Shown: piece by piece, positions 1 through 7,531 of the stretch | Numbering within the stretch: the first letter of the stretch is position 1 | Layout: each line of letters begins with the position of its first letter | NCBI RefSeq assembly: GCF_025060895.1 | Contig: NZ_JANZKV010000098.1 | Span: 1-41,897 of the forward strand | Direction of reading: 5' to 3' | DNA: 41,897 bases | Source: Stieleria sedimenti | Lineage (GTDB): Bacteria > Planctomycetota > Planctomycetia > Pirellulales > Pirellulaceae | Notes under the pieces: generated by a model | Databases searched by the model: none | Told to the model about the DNA's origin: nothing | The model's input: only the letters and a program-made list of their open reading frames with translations | Position numbers and translations under genes: made by a program

Positions 1-1
1 C

Positions 2-144
2 AGCCCAATACCGCTAAGTTAACATGAATGAGGGGGCCCGGACGCTGGCGCGAACCGGCTGATGTCAAACGAATATCAGCCGTTTGGCGCGAGCCTACGG
101 GCCCTCATCTGAAGAAACGACGCTTAACTTAGCGGTATTGGGCT
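2..144. repeat. Nested palindromic (MITE/REP-like) element
   Basis: Positions 2-22 are a perfect 21-bp inverted repeat of 124-144. Inside them a second, imperfect palindrome pairs 28-63 with 75-108 around an 11-nt loop. The whole stretch can therefore fold as one cruciform or long hairpin. No gene lies inside. The inner left half recurs in diverged form at 29488-29524, which supports a dispersed element rather than a gene-specific regulator. It contains no transposase, so mobilisation in trans is only an inference. Confidence 0.7.
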
Positions 145-241
145 TCAGCCTGCACACCAACACGTATGCCTGCAACATCGCATGCCGTTGGTTGCCACCG
201 GTTCCGCGCGTCGTCTAGACTGAATGCTCTGGAGGCTTGCG

Positions 242-1555
242 ATGCACAACCAATCCGATGCCCAACCGGCCGGCGAGGAATCCCGATCACCGCTCGAGCA
301 ACATCTTGATCGGCTGGAGGTGTTGAAGATCGGTTTGCGGAACTCCTTCGGAATCGATCTGCGGACCGCATCCCGACTGGTTCACGATGACGACGGCGAA
401 GCGCGGTCGCAGCGGTTTCATTATCTGCCCGAGGTGTTTCCGTTTCTCGAAACCAGGGTGGCGTCGCTGGGCAAGAAACGGCGTCGGGCGTACGAATCGA
501 TCAAGGAACGGGCGGTCGAATCGTTTTGGAAACTTTATTCCGATTTTCAACCGATGTTGCAATCGGTCGCCGAATCGTCAGGCATCGACGCCGACCGGCT
601 TGATCCGGTCCTGGGGCGTTCGCTGCTGTTGTTTGACGCATCGCGGGGAACCAAGTGGGTGACCTACTTGGAAAAGTCACTGCGCGAATCGGTCAAAAAT
701 CTTCGTGGCGAAATCTATGCCCGGCAGCTCGGTCTGCCTTTGTCTGCCGGCCGCTTGGTGCCGCAGATGCAATGGCTGCTGCAGCGGGCGGCGATGCAGT
801 CGGGGCGGCAATTGTCGGCCGAAGAATCGGATGCCGCCGTGATTGACTTTCTGGCACATCATCGTGCCAGATTCAGTCGCGATTCGATGCGACGGATCGC
901 CGAGGCGATCCGCTGCGGTCGCCGTGAGGTGTCACTGGACGTCTGCCACGATTGGCTGGAACCCTCGGTCGGTCAGGGCGAAGGTGTTTCCGGGCCGGGC
1001 AATGATGGTTGGCTTGAGGAGCAGGAAGAACGAGAGTTCCAGTTGCGGCGAATTGATGCCGCGATCGAACGAGCGGGGTTCGACGCCGAAGAGCGTTGCG
1101 TGGTGCTCCAGCGATTGGACTTGCCCCACGATCAGGCCCGCTACGATCGCGTCGCATCGGCGGTCACCTCGGCGTCGTTGCGGAAACGCGCCACGCGGCT
1201 GTTGGTCCGTTTGATGGCTGCCCGCTATGCACCGCAGGCTCCGCGATTCGGAGGATTGCTGTGTCGGACGGCGTCGGCAGCGGGAGCGGAGTTGCGTCAG
1301 ACGCTGGCGGAGTTGGCGGCCCAACGCGGCTGCCCGAGCGAGGCGTTGGCGGCCGAGCTTCTCAACTGGATGTCGCTGAGCACTAGCGTCTATCGCCTCT
1401 CGATCACCCAGCGGGGATGCGCCGCGGAGTATCTCTCGGGCGATACCGGCATCGTTCTCGCTTCGGGGACGTTTCAAAAACTGAAGGCGGCGTTGATCGA
1501 ACAGGAGCGGCTCGGGTTTCCCTGTTGGAACGAAGGCGTGTCGCAGCCGCGATAA
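242..1555 (+). CDS. Degenerate sigma-70-like protein (putative)
   Basis: This is a 437-residue soluble protein with no signal peptide or membrane segment. I chose the ATG at 242 because a GGAGG sits 6 nt upstream; an in-frame ATG at 224 lacks this. Around residues 120-155 the stretch LLLFDASRGTKWVTYLEKSL resembles sigma-70 region 2, where 'FDpxRGxxFsTYa' precedes the -10 binding helix. Around residues 280-325, 'EERCVVLQRLDLPHD' followed by 'SLRKRATRLL' resembles a decayed region 4. The region 4 helix-turn-helix is not clear and the rest matches nothing I recognise. It could be a divergent planctomycete sigma factor, an anti-sigma partner or simply a paralogue that lost polymerase binding. A hairpin follows the stop and the upstream neighbour is the palindromic element. 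Confidence 0.55.
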   Translation: MHNQSDAQPAGEESRSPLEQHLDRLEVLKIGLRNSFGIDLRTASRLVHDDDGEARSQRFHYLPEVFPFLETRVASLGKKRRRAYESIKERAVESFWKLYSDFQPMLQSVAESSGIDADRLDPVLGRSLLLFDASRGTKWVTYLEKSLRESVKNLRGEIYARQLGLPLSAGRLVPQMQWLLQRAAMQSGRQLSAEESDAAVIDFLAHHRARFSRDSMRRIAEAIRCGRREVSLDVCHDWLEPSVGQGEGVSGPGNDGWLEEQEEREFQLRRIDAAIERAGFDAEERCVVLQRLDLPHDQARYDRVASAVTSASLRKRATRLLVRLMAARYAPQAPRFGGLLCRTASAAGAELRQTLAELAAQRGCPSEALAAELLNWMSLSTSVYRLSITQRGCAAEYLSGDTGIVLASGTFQKLKAALIEQERLGFPCWNEGVSQPR

Positions 1556-1558
1556 AAA

Positions 1559-1593
1559 GCCCCGCCGGGCATCAGAATCGCTCTGACGGCGGG
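1559..1593 (+). terminator. Hairpin after the sigma-like gene
   Basis: Four bases past the stop, CCCGCCG (1561-1567) pairs with CGGCGGG (1587-1593). Inside this, TCAGA pairs with TCTGA around a 5-nt loop. There is no T-tract, so this may be a weak intrinsic terminator or an mRNA 3' end stabiliser. Confidence 0.5.
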
Positions 1594-1758
1594 AGAACGC
1601 GGTACAAAAGGCAAGCTTTCGATGGCCAAGCGTTACGAATCGACTAGAATTGGAGGACGGGAGCGCCACGACCATCGTTGAGTGACCCCTCTGCGGAGCC
1701 ATCTCGGCGGGTATCGCCGCCGCTTTGAAAGCCTATCTATCCTCTTCTTCCACTGCTA

Positions 1759-3333
1759 ATGATGAAACGAAACACCATTCTTTCAGTAATGGTCTTGTTC
1801 GCCTTTGCGCCGCAGATCGGCGTGCCGGTCGATTGCAACGCCGAGGAATTGATGTCGCCCCGGACCGCGGTTCGATTGGGATTGGAAGAGGTGTGGCGGC
1901 GGCAAATGCGAATCCCTGCCGGTGCCGGATCAATCGTCGATCAGCAGATCATCGTCCACGAGGCCGACCCACAGGAATTTGTCGAGGTGGTGACCAAGGC
2001 GCCCGAGGGCCAAGAGTCGACGGTTCTGTTTCGAATTCCGACCGATCAAATCGGCTCCGATGGACTGCCGATCGGCAAAGAGGAGGCCGAACGACTGGCC
2101 CGACGCGAAGTGACAATGATGTCGCGGCGAAACCCGGATCTGTCAATTACGTCCAAAACGGTGCCACGCATCAAGCTCTACACCGCGGCCAACAACGGGA
2201 CGCTGGAATGCCGCAATGCCGAAACCGGGACCCCGATCTGGATGACGCAGGTCGGCGACGGGCAGCTGAACTTTGGACGCATGGGAATCGACGATGAATT
2301 CGTCACGATTACCAACGGCGGCAATCTGATCAAGATCGACGCGACCAACGGCGAACCGATCAACACGGTGCGAACGACCAGCATGCCGCTTTACGGCGCG
2401 ATCCACGCCGGCGATTTTTCTTTGGTGCCGACCATCCGCAACGGCGTCGAGGGCTATCCGCTCGGGGACATCAGCCGAGATCCGTTCATGGAAATCGTTT
2501 CCGGTTTGGCGCTCGAGCCGCCGACCAAATCGCCGACCTCCTCGAAAATCGCGTGGGCGACCGATCGTGGTTATGTCTACGTGATGGAACTTTCCGGCGA
2601 ACCCTCGGTCCTGTTCCGTTTGAACACCGATGGAATCGTCAGCGGACGGATCGCCTCGGCCGACGGCGATCGATTTTTCTTCGGCAGCGAATCGGGGCAA
2701 GTCTATGGCTTGCGCGCGACGCGAACCGGGCGAGTGTTGTGGAGTCATCCTTACGGTGAACCGTTCTACAAGGCTCCATTCCTGGTCAATGGCCTTGTGC
2801 TGTTGCCGTCTGTTTATGGAAACCTTTTCGCCATCGACGAAACGACCGGCTTGGGCGTTTGGGACCAAGCGATCCCGAATGTCGACGAAATCATCGGCGG
2901 GTTCGACAATCTGCTCTTCGTCCGACTGCTCAGCCAAAGCTTTGCCGCCATTGATTTGGAAGCCGGCAAAGTCGTCGATATCGACAACTCGCTCAAGCCG
3001 ATCAAGTTGCTCGTCAACCGTACCACTGATCGGCTGTACCTGGTCAATTCGATCGGAACGGTCCAGTGCCTGCGAGCGATCGGCGCGGACAACCCGACGA
3101 TCCGACGAGCCACCGACACCGGAGATCCGGAGGACGTTGCGGAGGAAGCCGACGCACCCGAAGCGGCGGCGCCGACCGTTCCGGCAACCGATCCTTTCGG
3201 TGCCGGCGGGGACCCCTTCGGAGCCGGCGCGGCGGACCCGTTCGGTGCCGGTGGTGCTGAAATGGCCGACCCCTTTGGTGCACCCGCCGATGCCGGGAAT
3301 GATCCCTTCGGCGGTGATCCCTTTGGGAATTAG
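1759..3333 (+). CDS. Exported PQQ-like beta-propeller protein with DPFG-repeat tail
   Basis: The 524-residue product starts with a Sec signal peptide: a short basic start, then a hydrophobic stretch, with cleavage likely near residue 29. Residues 130-450 contain PQQ-propeller-like strands, for example 'KLYTAANNGTLECRNAETG' and 'GYVYVMELSGE', each ending in the short turn before the next blade. Such propellers usually act as scaffolds or bind partners; none of the acidic or metal ligands of a true quinoprotein dehydrogenase is evident. From about residue 460 the chain becomes Ala/Pro/Glu rich and then carries six DPFG motifs up to the last residues. That tail is low-complexity and probably disordered. 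The start has a tandem ATG-ATG and no clear ribosome site. The exact role is unknown; periplasmic or paryphoplasmic location is inferred from the signal peptide. Confidence 0.75.
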   Translation: MMKRNTILSVMVLFAFAPQIGVPVDCNAEELMSPRTAVRLGLEEVWRRQMRIPAGAGSIVDQQIIVHEADPQEFVEVVTKAPEGQESTVLFRIPTDQIGSDGLPIGKEEAERLARREVTMMSRRNPDLSITSKTVPRIKLYTAANNGTLECRNAETGTPIWMTQVGDGQLNFGRMGIDDEFVTITNGGNLIKIDATNGEPINTVRTTSMPLYGAIHAGDFSLVPTIRNGVEGYPLGDISRDPFMEIVSGLALEPPTKSPTSSKIAWATDRGYVYVMELSGEPSVLFRLNTDGIVSGRIASADGDRFFFGSESGQVYGLRATRTGRVLWSHPYGEPFYKAPFLVNGLVLLPSVYGNLFAIDETTGLGVWDQAIPNVDEIIGGFDNLLFVRLLSQSFAAIDLEAGKVVDIDNSLKPIKLLVNRTTDRLYLVNSIGTVQCLRAIGADNPTIRRATDTGDPEDVAEEADAPEAAAPTVPATDPFGAGGDPFGAGAADPFGAGGAEMADPFGAPADAGNDPFGGDPFGN

Positions 3334-3527
3334 TCGTCACTCCAATGCGTCCAGGTCGCACAACCAGACGACCTGGCAGGGGGATTCCCATTACGCATCG
3401 CCGGAACGGTGACCGACCGGCCGATGCGCTCATAGCGTTCAGAGTCATGTCATCCAGACGATCGGGCATCTTCGTCCCGCCGGCTGCGTCGACTCCTCTG
3501 CCCCCGAGCTCCGTTCGCGGTGTCGCT

Positions 3528-4775
3528 ATGTTTTCGCAACCATCGCCATCGACCGACCCGACGCCGTCGATCACGTTTTGCGGTGATCCCTCAGCGGTTC
3601 AAACCGTCCCGGATGCCAGCCCCGAAGAACTCGCGTCGGAGGTCGATCAACTGGCCGATGCGTTGGCGGCCCGGTTCGAAGAGTTGACTCTGATCCATGG
3701 TCTCACTCAGCGTCTGGCCAACAGCTTGACGCTGACTGAGCAATCGCACCAAGTCGCACGTTCGTTGCTGGATGAACTGGCCCCGTGTATCGCCTCCTCA
3801 ATCCTGGCGATTCATCTGTTTCCAGGAGCCGGCCGGGAGGAGACAACGTCGCGGCGGTCGGTGATGCTGCCGCTGAGACATTCCGATGAGATCTTCGAAA
3901 TCGTCGGCCACCCGGTCTCCGACAGCGAACTGGTCGCCATCGTGCAGGCCACCCGCGCAAAATCCGAAGAGCGAACCGGTGATTCCGGTGGCGTCGCGCT
4001 GGTCAACGATCTGCAACTGGGCAATGGAATCCGTTTGCGTGCCGTCGTGGTTCCGATTCATCGCGGCAGCACCTCCTTGGGGCAAATGGTCGCGGTTCGA
4101 ACCGTGGATCAGCCCGAATTCGGAACGATCGAAGCCGACATGATGTCGTCGACGTCCACGATGCTCGCCGTCCATCTGCTGAACCAACAGCAGTATCAGC
4201 AGATGCAGGGCATGTTCGAAAGCATGATTCAATCCCTCGCTTCGGCATTGGATGCCAAAGACGCGTACACCTGTGGCCATAGCAATCGCGTCGCGGAACT
4301 CTCGTTCCAACTCGCCACACGCCTCGGTTACGACGACCACGCTTTGGCAAACATCCGGATGGGCGGCATCCTTCACGACATCGGTAAAATCGGAGTCGAC
4401 GATTCGGTTTTGCGCAAGCCCACGAAGCTGACGGACGAAGAGTTCGAACAGATCAAACGGCATCCCGTGTTGGGCTACGACATTTTGAAAGGGATCGAAC
4501 AATTCCGTCCGATCTTGCCGGCGGTCCGGCACCATCATGAGTCTTGGGACGGATCGGGCTATCCCGATGGACTCGCCGGAAACGACATTCCACGCGATGC
4601 CCAAATCGTTGCCGTCGCCGACGCCTTCGACGCGATGTCCAGCGATCGACCCTACCGACCCGGTATGAAGCTCGAAAACGTCGTGAAGATCTTTCGCGAA
4701 GGACGAGGCGTCCAGTGGGCAGCGGACGTCGTCGACACCCTGCTCGGCCTGCCGGATCTGCAGCAACACTCCTAG
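3528..4775 (+). CDS. GAF-like / HD-GYP domain protein, probable cyclic-di-GMP phosphodiesterase
   Basis: With the ATG at 3528 the protein has 415 residues. An in-frame ATG at 3447 and an open stretch back to 3345 exist, but the extra sequence is Arg/Pro rich and looks non-coding. Residues 40-215 form a GAF-like sensor region followed by a short helical linker with a Gln-rich run (LLNQQQYQQMQ). The HD-GYP domain follows. It has 'KDAYTCGHSNRVAELS', the HD pair in 'GILHDIGKIG' near residue 283, the HHH cluster 'VRHHHESWDGSGYPDGL' with GYP near 344, and 'VAVADAFDAMSSDRPYR' near the end. All metal ligands expected for the family seem present, so hydrolysis of cyclic di-GMP is likely. No receiver or membrane segment is present, so the input is probably a cytoplasmic ligand. 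It starts 194 nt after the propeller gene. Confidence 0.88.
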   Translation: MFSQPSPSTDPTPSITFCGDPSAVQTVPDASPEELASEVDQLADALAARFEELTLIHGLTQRLANSLTLTEQSHQVARSLLDELAPCIASSILAIHLFPGAGREETTSRRSVMLPLRHSDEIFEIVGHPVSDSELVAIVQATRAKSEERTGDSGGVALVNDLQLGNGIRLRAVVVPIHRGSTSLGQMVAVRTVDQPEFGTIEADMMSSTSTMLAVHLLNQQQYQQMQGMFESMIQSLASALDAKDAYTCGHSNRVAELSFQLATRLGYDDHALANIRMGGILHDIGKIGVDDSVLRKPTKLTDEEFEQIKRHPVLGYDILKGIEQFRPILPAVRHHHESWDGSGYPDGLAGNDIPRDAQIVAVADAFDAMSSDRPYRPGMKLENVVKIFREGRGVQWAADVVDTLLGLPDLQQHS

Positions 4776-4780
4776 TGGCC

Positions 4781-4832
4781 TAAGCTTCCAGCTCGCGATC
4801 CTCGAAGTGGCGTAAGCTTCCAGCTTGCGATC
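4781..4832. repeat. Two copies of an AAGCTTCCAGCTTGC-type dispersed repeat
   Basis: Just after the HD-GYP stop, CTAAGCTTCCAGCTCGCGA and GTAAGCTTCCAGCTTGCGA appear about 30 bp apart. The same word is found reversed at 11819-11836 and many times at 20781-21072. The rest of the gap up to the TonB receptor (4833-5035) shows no gene, no convincing riboswitch and no strong promoter. Confidence 0.75.
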
Positions 4833-5035
4833 CCGACAGCAACGCTGTCGTGCCCCACTTCCAACTCGCCCCAACCCTACCCACTGGGCCTGTCCGCAAA
4901 CCCTCTCCGTTGCGTGAGTCCGTTTGCGTCAAATCTTCCGGTTCGAAACAACTTTCATCAACCCGACCCTGTCGCCTTTTCGACACCTCCATAGGATTGT
5001 GTACGCAACAGGGACGATGAGAACCGCCGGCAAGG

Positions 5036-7438
5036 ATGCTGAGATCACGGATGCGTCGAAAACCACGAACTGTCTCTCGCTTCGACCGACGGGAACCGAT
5101 CACGGCACGACCGCTGGCGATGTCATCGGCGTTGTTCCTGATGGCGGCGCTCATCGGCCCGCTTGCGGCTCAGGATGCACCGGAACAAAGCGTTTCGAAA
5201 CCCGACGCCTCGGAACAATACGTCTCGCAGTCGGGCCAAGTGGATGGGTTACAGGATTCGCTTCAACGGCCGATCGCGCCGGGACGAGGTTCCGAGAACG
5301 CCGATGCGAAGAAACGCGGTAATACGACGGATCTGGCGGCCGATGCGAGACTCGGCAAACTGTTCGGCGCGGTCAGTCAAGTCGACGATCTACCGCCGTC
5401 GCGCGAGGTGTTGGCCAACTCGCCCGCTTCCGATGCCGTCTTGCGTGCCGAAGCGTTGGGCCGTCGCACGACCGACTTGGGTGACTTGCTGCGACGCTCC
5501 AAATCCGCGCACGGGATCTCCGTGCAGAACCGAACACCGATCATCACCGACACCAGGGTTCGCGGTCAACGCGTCGGACAAGTGCTCGCGTCGGGGTCCT
5601 ATTGGGCGCCCGCTCGGATGGACTTGGATACCATGATGAGCAAGATCGACTCGCGTCTGGTTCAAGACGTCGTTTTGATCAAAGGGCCCTACGCCAGTCG
5701 CTACGGGCCGGGGTTTCGTTTCGTCGACTTGGAGTTTCTTCAGTCACCCCGTTTCGAACAGGGTTACGAGGGACACGGATCAACCAGCGCGACGTACAAC
5801 ACCAACGGCGAACAACTTTATGGTCGACAGTCGTACTGGGGCGGAAACGAAGACTACGGGTTTCATATCAGTTACGGACATCGGACGGGCAACGACTACG
5901 AAACCGGCCAAGACGACTTTTTCATCCCCGCCAGCTACAAGTCGCGTGACCTATTCGTGGCGTTCGGCTTCGATTTGTCCGACCATCAGAAAATTGAACT
6001 GAACCTGCTGCGACTCGATCAAACCGATGTCGAATTCCCTGGATTGGTCACCGATTTGAACTTTCTGGTCACCGACGGCTACGAGGTCACGTACACCAAC
6101 GACATGCCCCTGTTTGCCGATCGCTTCACCGCCGAGGTTTGGTACAACCGCACACGGTTCGAAGGCGACACGACCCGTCCCGCAAAACATCGCCAGATCC
6201 CGCTGCTGCGACAGACGTTTTATCCGTCGTCTTTCGGCGCCGACGACGGACTCACGGTGACCGACGGTGATGCACTGTCGGGCGGCTACCGGCTGCAGTC
6301 CACGTGCTACACGAATTCCGGGCAGATCTCTTGGGGAACGGACCTGATCTATTTGAACCAAGAACTCAACGAGTTTGACGTCTTCGATCCGGACACCAAC
6401 GACAATAACTATCCGATCCCGCGCAGTGATTCGCTAGACATCGGGCTGTATTTGGAAAATATCTCGCAAGTCACCGACGACGTCCTGGTGACCGGCGGCG
6501 TCCGCGTCGATGGCGTCTTCACCGATTCACGCGATACGGTGATCGGCGTCGAAGATCCCCTGAGTGAACTCGAAGACACGACGCTCGACAAGGACTTCTT
6601 GCTCGGCTCGGCGTTTTTGACCGCCACACGGAATCTCGGAAACGGATGGAGTGCCAACGCGGGAGTCGGGTTCGCCATGCGGCAGCCGACGCTGACCGAG
6701 ATGTACTCCGAATACACGTACATCGGTTCGCTACAACGCGGACTGACGTTCCTGGACGGTGACCCCGACTTGGACCCCGAGCGGCTGTACCAATACGATC
6801 TGGGCATTCAGTACCGGCAAGAATCGGTTCAACTCGGTGCGCATGTCCATCATGCGTACATCGAAGACTACATCACCTACGACTTGCTCGACCCGGCCGG
6901 AACCACCGACGGGTTCCAGACCGGAGCCCGATTCGTCAACACCGATTTGGCGACGCTGTGGGGCATGGAGGCCTATGGTCAAACCGACCTGACCTCGATG
7001 TTTTCCGTCTTCGGGATCGTCACCTATCTGGAGGGACGCGACCGCAGTCGGCTCGACCCCGCCCGGCTGTCCGCATTCGATTCGCGTAGCGCCAACGATA
7101 CCGTCGATGCCGAACCGTTGCCCGGGATCGCTCCCTTGGAAGGCCGCTTGGGATTGTTGATCCAAGACCCAACACCCCAGCGACGTTGGGGGGTCGAACT
7201 GTTCGCCCGCGTCGTCGACAACCAAGACCGCGTTGCGGCGACGCTCGAAGAAGTCGCGACACCGGGATTCACCGTCTACAACATCCGCACCTATCGACGT
7301 TTCGGAGCGCTGCTGATCACCGGCGGGATCGAAAATGTGACCGACAAATTCTACCGCGAACACCTCGACTATCGGTCGGGATTGGGGGTGTTTCGACCCG
7401 GTATCGGATTCTACACCGGTGCGGAATTGACGTACTGA
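5036..7438 (+). CDS. TonB-dependent outer-membrane receptor
   Basis: The 800-residue protein begins with a basic stretch followed by a hydrophobic segment ending 'LIGPLAAQD', a typical export signal. Starts at 5051 or 5120 would give a shorter leader and cannot be excluded. Residues 110-235 form a plug-like region, with 'RGQRVGQVLASGSYW' and 'VVLIKGPYASRYGPGFRFVD', the latter matching the plug signature in which a GP(x)SxxYG turn precedes the barrel. From there to the end alternate aromatic residues, Asp/Asn loops and amphipathic strands fit a 22-strand barrel. 'GGIENVTDKFYREHLDYRSG' and a terminal Tyr are typical of the last strands. The substrate cannot be deduced; no siderophore, cobalamin or SusD-type gene is adjacent. 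The gene stands alone and runs toward the beta-helix gene on the opposite strand. Confidence 0.88.
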   Translation: MLRSRMRRKPRTVSRFDRREPITARPLAMSSALFLMAALIGPLAAQDAPEQSVSKPDASEQYVSQSGQVDGLQDSLQRPIAPGRGSENADAKKRGNTTDLAADARLGKLFGAVSQVDDLPPSREVLANSPASDAVLRAEALGRRTTDLGDLLRRSKSAHGISVQNRTPIITDTRVRGQRVGQVLASGSYWAPARMDLDTMMSKIDSRLVQDVVLIKGPYASRYGPGFRFVDLEFLQSPRFEQGYEGHGSTSATYNTNGEQLYGRQSYWGGNEDYGFHISYGHRTGNDYETGQDDFFIPASYKSRDLFVAFGFDLSDHQKIELNLLRLDQTDVEFPGLVTDLNFLVTDGYEVTYTNDMPLFADRFTAEVWYNRTRFEGDTTRPAKHRQIPLLRQTFYPSSFGADDGLTVTDGDALSGGYRLQSTCYTNSGQISWGTDLIYLNQELNEFDVFDPDTNDNNYPIPRSDSLDIGLYLENISQVTDDVLVTGGVRVDGVFTDSRDTVIGVEDPLSELEDTTLDKDFLLGSAFLTATRNLGNGWSANAGVGFAMRQPTLTEMYSEYTYIGSLQRGLTFLDGDPDLDPERLYQYDLGIQYRQESVQLGAHVHHAYIEDYITYDLLDPAGTTDGFQTGARFVNTDLATLWGMEAYGQTDLTSMFSVFGIVTYLEGRDRSRLDPARLSAFDSRSANDTVDAEPLPGIAPLEGRLGLLIQDPTPQRRWGVELFARVVDNQDRVAATLEEVATPGFTVYNIRTYRRFGALLITGGIENVTDKFYREHLDYRSGLGVFRPGIGFYTGAELTY

Positions 7439-7443
7439 ACAGC

Positions 7444-7467
7444 ATTCTGCCCCGTATGATTCTGCCA
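7444..7467. repeat. ATTCTGCC dispersed repeat, copy 1
   Basis: A 24-bp stretch made of two ATTCTGCC words lies in the 93-bp gap between the converging TonB receptor and beta-helix genes. It matches 29606-29629 at 22 of 24 positions. That second copy is also in a gap between converging genes. Confidence 0.65.
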
Positions 7468-7531
7468 TTTCAAATCATACTGTCATTCCTGCATCCTGCC
7501 GAATACCTTGGCGACTTCCGCCCCGCGGCGA

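Noticed and set aside
4833-5035. Cobalamin riboswitch ahead of the TonB receptor
   Set aside because: No B12-box-like core or matching stems could be identified in this leader.
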